Shown here: positions 62,095 to 64,000 of the stretch, in pieces
How the letters are laid out: each line of letters starts with the position of its first letter
How positions within the stretch are numbered: the stretch's first letter is position 1
Assembly (NCBI GenBank): GCA_937123825.1
Contig: CAKZKQ010000676.1
Location: 1-64,000, forward strand
Length of the DNA: 64,000 nt
Direction: 5' to 3'
Source of the DNA: an uncultured Pseudomonadota bacterium
Lineage (GTDB): Bacteria > Myxococcota_A > Bradymonadia > Bradymonadales > GCA-2716585
The notes under the pieces: generated by a model
Told to the model about the DNA's origin: nothing
Databases searched by the model: none
What the model saw: only the letters and a program-made list of their open reading frames with translations
Position numbers and translations under genes: made by a program

Positions 62095-63552
62095 ATGGAC
62101 CTGGCCCAATGGTTCGAGCCTCTGCTCTACGTGCTCTCCCCCGGTGAGCTGCTCAACCTCATCTTCATCCCCTCGGTCATCAACAAGCGCAAGCCTGCGG
62201 TGACCGCCATTGCGTGGATCATGGCGCTCTTGGCGATGCCCTACGTGGGAGCGGCGCTCTACTTCACCATTGGGGACAATCGGATGAAGCGGCGCGTTAA
62301 AAAGCGCATCAAGGCCGCCGTCCAGATCGAACCGGCCCTTGAGGGGGTCTCTCACGTCGCTGCCAGCCGCCGCTTGCTCGACGACGACGAGCTGCGCCAA
62401 TTGCCCGCCATTACCAGCGCGCTGGCGCGTCTGGCGCTGAGCATGAGAAACGCCCCCCAGACGACCCACAACCACGTGGAGTTGCTCGAAACCGGCGCCG
62501 AGAAGTTTGATGTGCTGCTGAAGGCCATCACGGGCGCCCAGCACCATGTCCACCTTGAGTATTACACTTTTGAGCCCGACGAGACCGGCCGACATGTGTG
62601 TGAGGCGTTGATCGACTGTGCACGGCGAGGGGTGGAGGTGAGGGTGTTGTGGGACGCGGTGGGCTCTTTTACGGCGTATGGTGGGTTTTTTGATGAGTTG
62701 GAGGCCGCAGGGGGCAAGGTGACCAGCTTCATGCCCGCGCGCTTGACCTACCGTCGCCTGGAGATCAACTTCCGCAACCACCGCAAGATCGCCATCATCG
62801 ACGGTCGCCTGGGTCTGACGGGCGGGATGAACATTGGCAATGAGTACCGGGGGTACCAGACCGAGCCTTGGCGCGATCTGCACATGGCCATCGAAGGCCC
62901 GGCGGTGCACGATCTTCAGGAGATCTTTGCCGAAGACTGGTATTTTGCCTGCAAGGAGAGCCTGGGCAGCGCCATCTATTTTCCCAGGCCCAGGATGGCG
63001 GGCGATGAGATTGTGCAGATTGTGCCAAGCGGCCCGGATCTGGAGTGGCCTGCGATCCACCAGATCATCTTTTCGGCCATTACTCTGGCCAAAGAGCGGG
63101 TCTTCTTGATGACCCCCTACTTTGTGCCCACCGAATCTCTTTTGACGGCGCTGAAGACCGCCGCGCAGCGCGGGGTCGATGTGCGGCTGCTTTTGCCCCG
63201 ACACAGCGACGTGGCGCTGGTCTTCTGGGCCGGGCGCTCGTACTATGAAGAACTCTTGCAAGCAGGTGTGCGCATCTTCAAGTACACGGGCTCCATGCTC
63301 CACGCCAAGGCCATGAGCGTCGATGGACACTTTGCCACAATTGGTTCCGCCAACCTCGATGAGCGCTCCTTTTATCTCAACTTTGAGATCAACGCGATGC
63401 TCTACTCGACCCGTTTGGCCCACCACGTCGAAGGCCTCATCCGAGCGGACATGGATCCGGACAATGAAGTGCTCCTTGAGCGTTTCAAGCAGCGCCCCTA
63501 CCGGGCCCGTCTGGCAGAGAACGCCTGCCGCCTGCTCTCCCCATTGCTCTGA
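62095..63552 (+). CDS. cls: cardiolipin synthase (phospholipase D superfamily)
   Basis: 485 residues. Two N-terminal membrane helices (PLDc_N: LIFIPSVINKRKPAVTAIAW, LLAMPYVGAALYFTIGD), then two HKD motifs: NHRKIAIIDGRLGLTGGMN (near 228) and LHAKAMSVDGHFATIGSANL (near 402). Typical segments VHLEYYTFEPDETG and GRSYYEELLQAGVRIFKY. Joins two phosphatidylglycerols (ClsA/B type) at the inner membrane. Start at ATG 62095. Possible operon with prfA and, after 51 bases, the response regulator. Confidence 0.92.
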   Translation: MDLAQWFEPLLYVLSPGELLNLIFIPSVINKRKPAVTAIAWIMALLAMPYVGAALYFTIGDNRMKRRVKKRIKAAVQIEPALEGVSHVAASRRLLDDDELRQLPAITSALARLALSMRNAPQTTHNHVELLETGAEKFDVLLKAITGAQHHVHLEYYTFEPDETGRHVCEALIDCARRGVEVRVLWDAVGSFTAYGGFFDELEAAGGKVTSFMPARLTYRRLEINFRNHRKIAIIDGRLGLTGGMNIGNEYRGYQTEPWRDLHMAIEGPAVHDLQEIFAEDWYFACKESLGSAIYFPRPRMAGDEIVQIVPSGPDLEWPAIHQIIFSAITLAKERVFLMTPYFVPTESLLTALKTAAQRGVDVRLLLPRHSDVALVFWAGRSYYEELLQAGVRIFKYTGSMLHAKAMSVDGHFATIGSANLDERSFYLNFEINAMLYSTRLAHHVEGLIRADMDPDNEVLLERFKQRPYRARLAENACRLLSPLL

Positions 63553-63603
63553 GCCCCCACGCGATCAGTCCGCGAGGTGGCCCGGCCGACAGGTTTGGAC
63601 TCT

Positions 63604-64000
63604 ATGAAGCCATCGAGCGCGTGCATATTGATCGTTGATGACGAGGTCGGCATCCGCCGCTTATGCGGGGATGTGCTGCGGCGCTCCGGGTATGAGGCCG
63701 AGGCTGTGGCGGACGCGGCGGCGGCGCTGCGGCGCGTGGAGTCTGGGCTGTCGGGGCACGCGGGCAGGATTGCCCTGGTGATCAGCGACGTGAAGATGAG
63801 CCCGATGGATGGGCTGACTTTCTTGCGCAAGCTGCGCACCATGGCCCCCGCGCTGCCGGTGCTCTTGATGACCGGCTACCCAACACTTGAGACGGCGGTG
63901 GAGGGCATGCAGCTTGGGGCGCGCAACTACATCACCAAGCCCTTCAAGCCCAGCGTCTTGCGTCAGGCGGTGGCCGACGTTCTGGGTCAGGTCAAGGGTC
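63604..64000 (+). CDS. response regulator receiver (3' end beyond window)
   Basis: Partial; 132 codons visible from ATG 63604. Receiver domain ILIVDDEVGIRRLC, phosphoacceptor Asp in VISDVKMSPMDG, Thr in VLLMTGYPTLETA and Lys in YITKPFKPSVLRQ are all present. The remainder (effector domain, if any) lies beyond 64000. The MTGYPTLETAVEG form is typical of receivers with atypical or sigma54-activator outputs, so that is possible. Start is 51 bases past the cls stop. Confidence 0.9.
   Translation, partial: MKPSSACILIVDDEVGIRRLCGDVLRRSGYEAEAVADAAAALRRVESGLSGHAGRIALVISDVKMSPMDGLTFLRKLRTMAPALPVLLMTGYPTLETAVEGMQLGARNYITKPFKPSVLRQAVADVLGQVKG

Overview
The window looks like chromosomal DNA of a high-GC, Gram-negative predatory or social bacterium of the Myxococcota / Bradymonadia type. 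This is inferred from protein style, not from a marker gene. The pointers are many outer-membrane lipoproteins with N/D-rich linkers, MopE-type metal-binding repeats, pre-peptidase C-terminal (PPC) repeats, He_PIG/Ig repeats, two C-terminal anchors of MYXO-CTERM type (Cys, transmembrane helix, Arg-rich tail), SpvB/RHS-YD repeats, and a receiver protein with a long Pro-rich linker. Strong GC bias at third codon positions makes long antisense open frames common; these are shadows.

Layout. 1-1.2 kb: end of an unknown gene, then a probable zeta-class (cadmium-type) carbonic anhydrase. 1.4-7.6 kb: a secreted 2076-residue SpvB/FG-GAP/RHS protein on the minus strand, ending in a putative clan-CD (caspase/CHAT-like) cysteine peptidase domain. 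8-11.4 kb: six small plus-strand genes (P-loop kinase-like, DUF2314-like, DUF7710-like, NADAR, two unknown). 11.5 kb: a palindromic dispersed element. 11.8-20.9 kb: lipoprotein esterase, RibD-type deaminase, parvulin lipoprotein, leucine-rich-repeat protein, SIMPL-domain lipoprotein, tyrosine phosphatase, small unknown genes. 21.3-25.7 kb: a secreted NHL/He_PIG protein. 25.7-26.0 kb: tandem copies of the palindromic element. 26.1-40.6 kb: a mostly plus-strand accessory block with an APH-like kinase, DUF4419 protein, HExxH lipoprotein, membrane paralogues, TPR protein, VOC, HCCA isomerase, two macro-like proteins, cupin, AadA-like nucleotidyltransferase, GNAT, LRR protein and a second MYXO-CTERM-like protein. 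It is punctuated by two families of small inverted-repeat elements. 41-47.4 kb: katG, CPBP protease, MopE lipoprotein, metallophosphatase and SixA-like phosphatase. 47.8-50.7 kb: a Cys-rich lipoprotein with NNDP repeats. 50.9-64 kb: core genes (receiver protein, valS, prfA, cardiolipin synthase, response regulator) around a 13-repeat PPC lipoprotein.

Functionally the window mixes housekeeping translation and membrane genes with a large surface or secreted repertoire and many small proteins of the sort seen around polymorphic-toxin and ADP-ribose metabolism loci. No tRNA, rRNA, CRISPR array or intact insertion sequence was recognised. The most notable items are the zeta-carbonic anhydrase, the RHS protein with a peptidase-like tip, and a family of mini-elements whose central hairpin shows compensatory base changes between copies.
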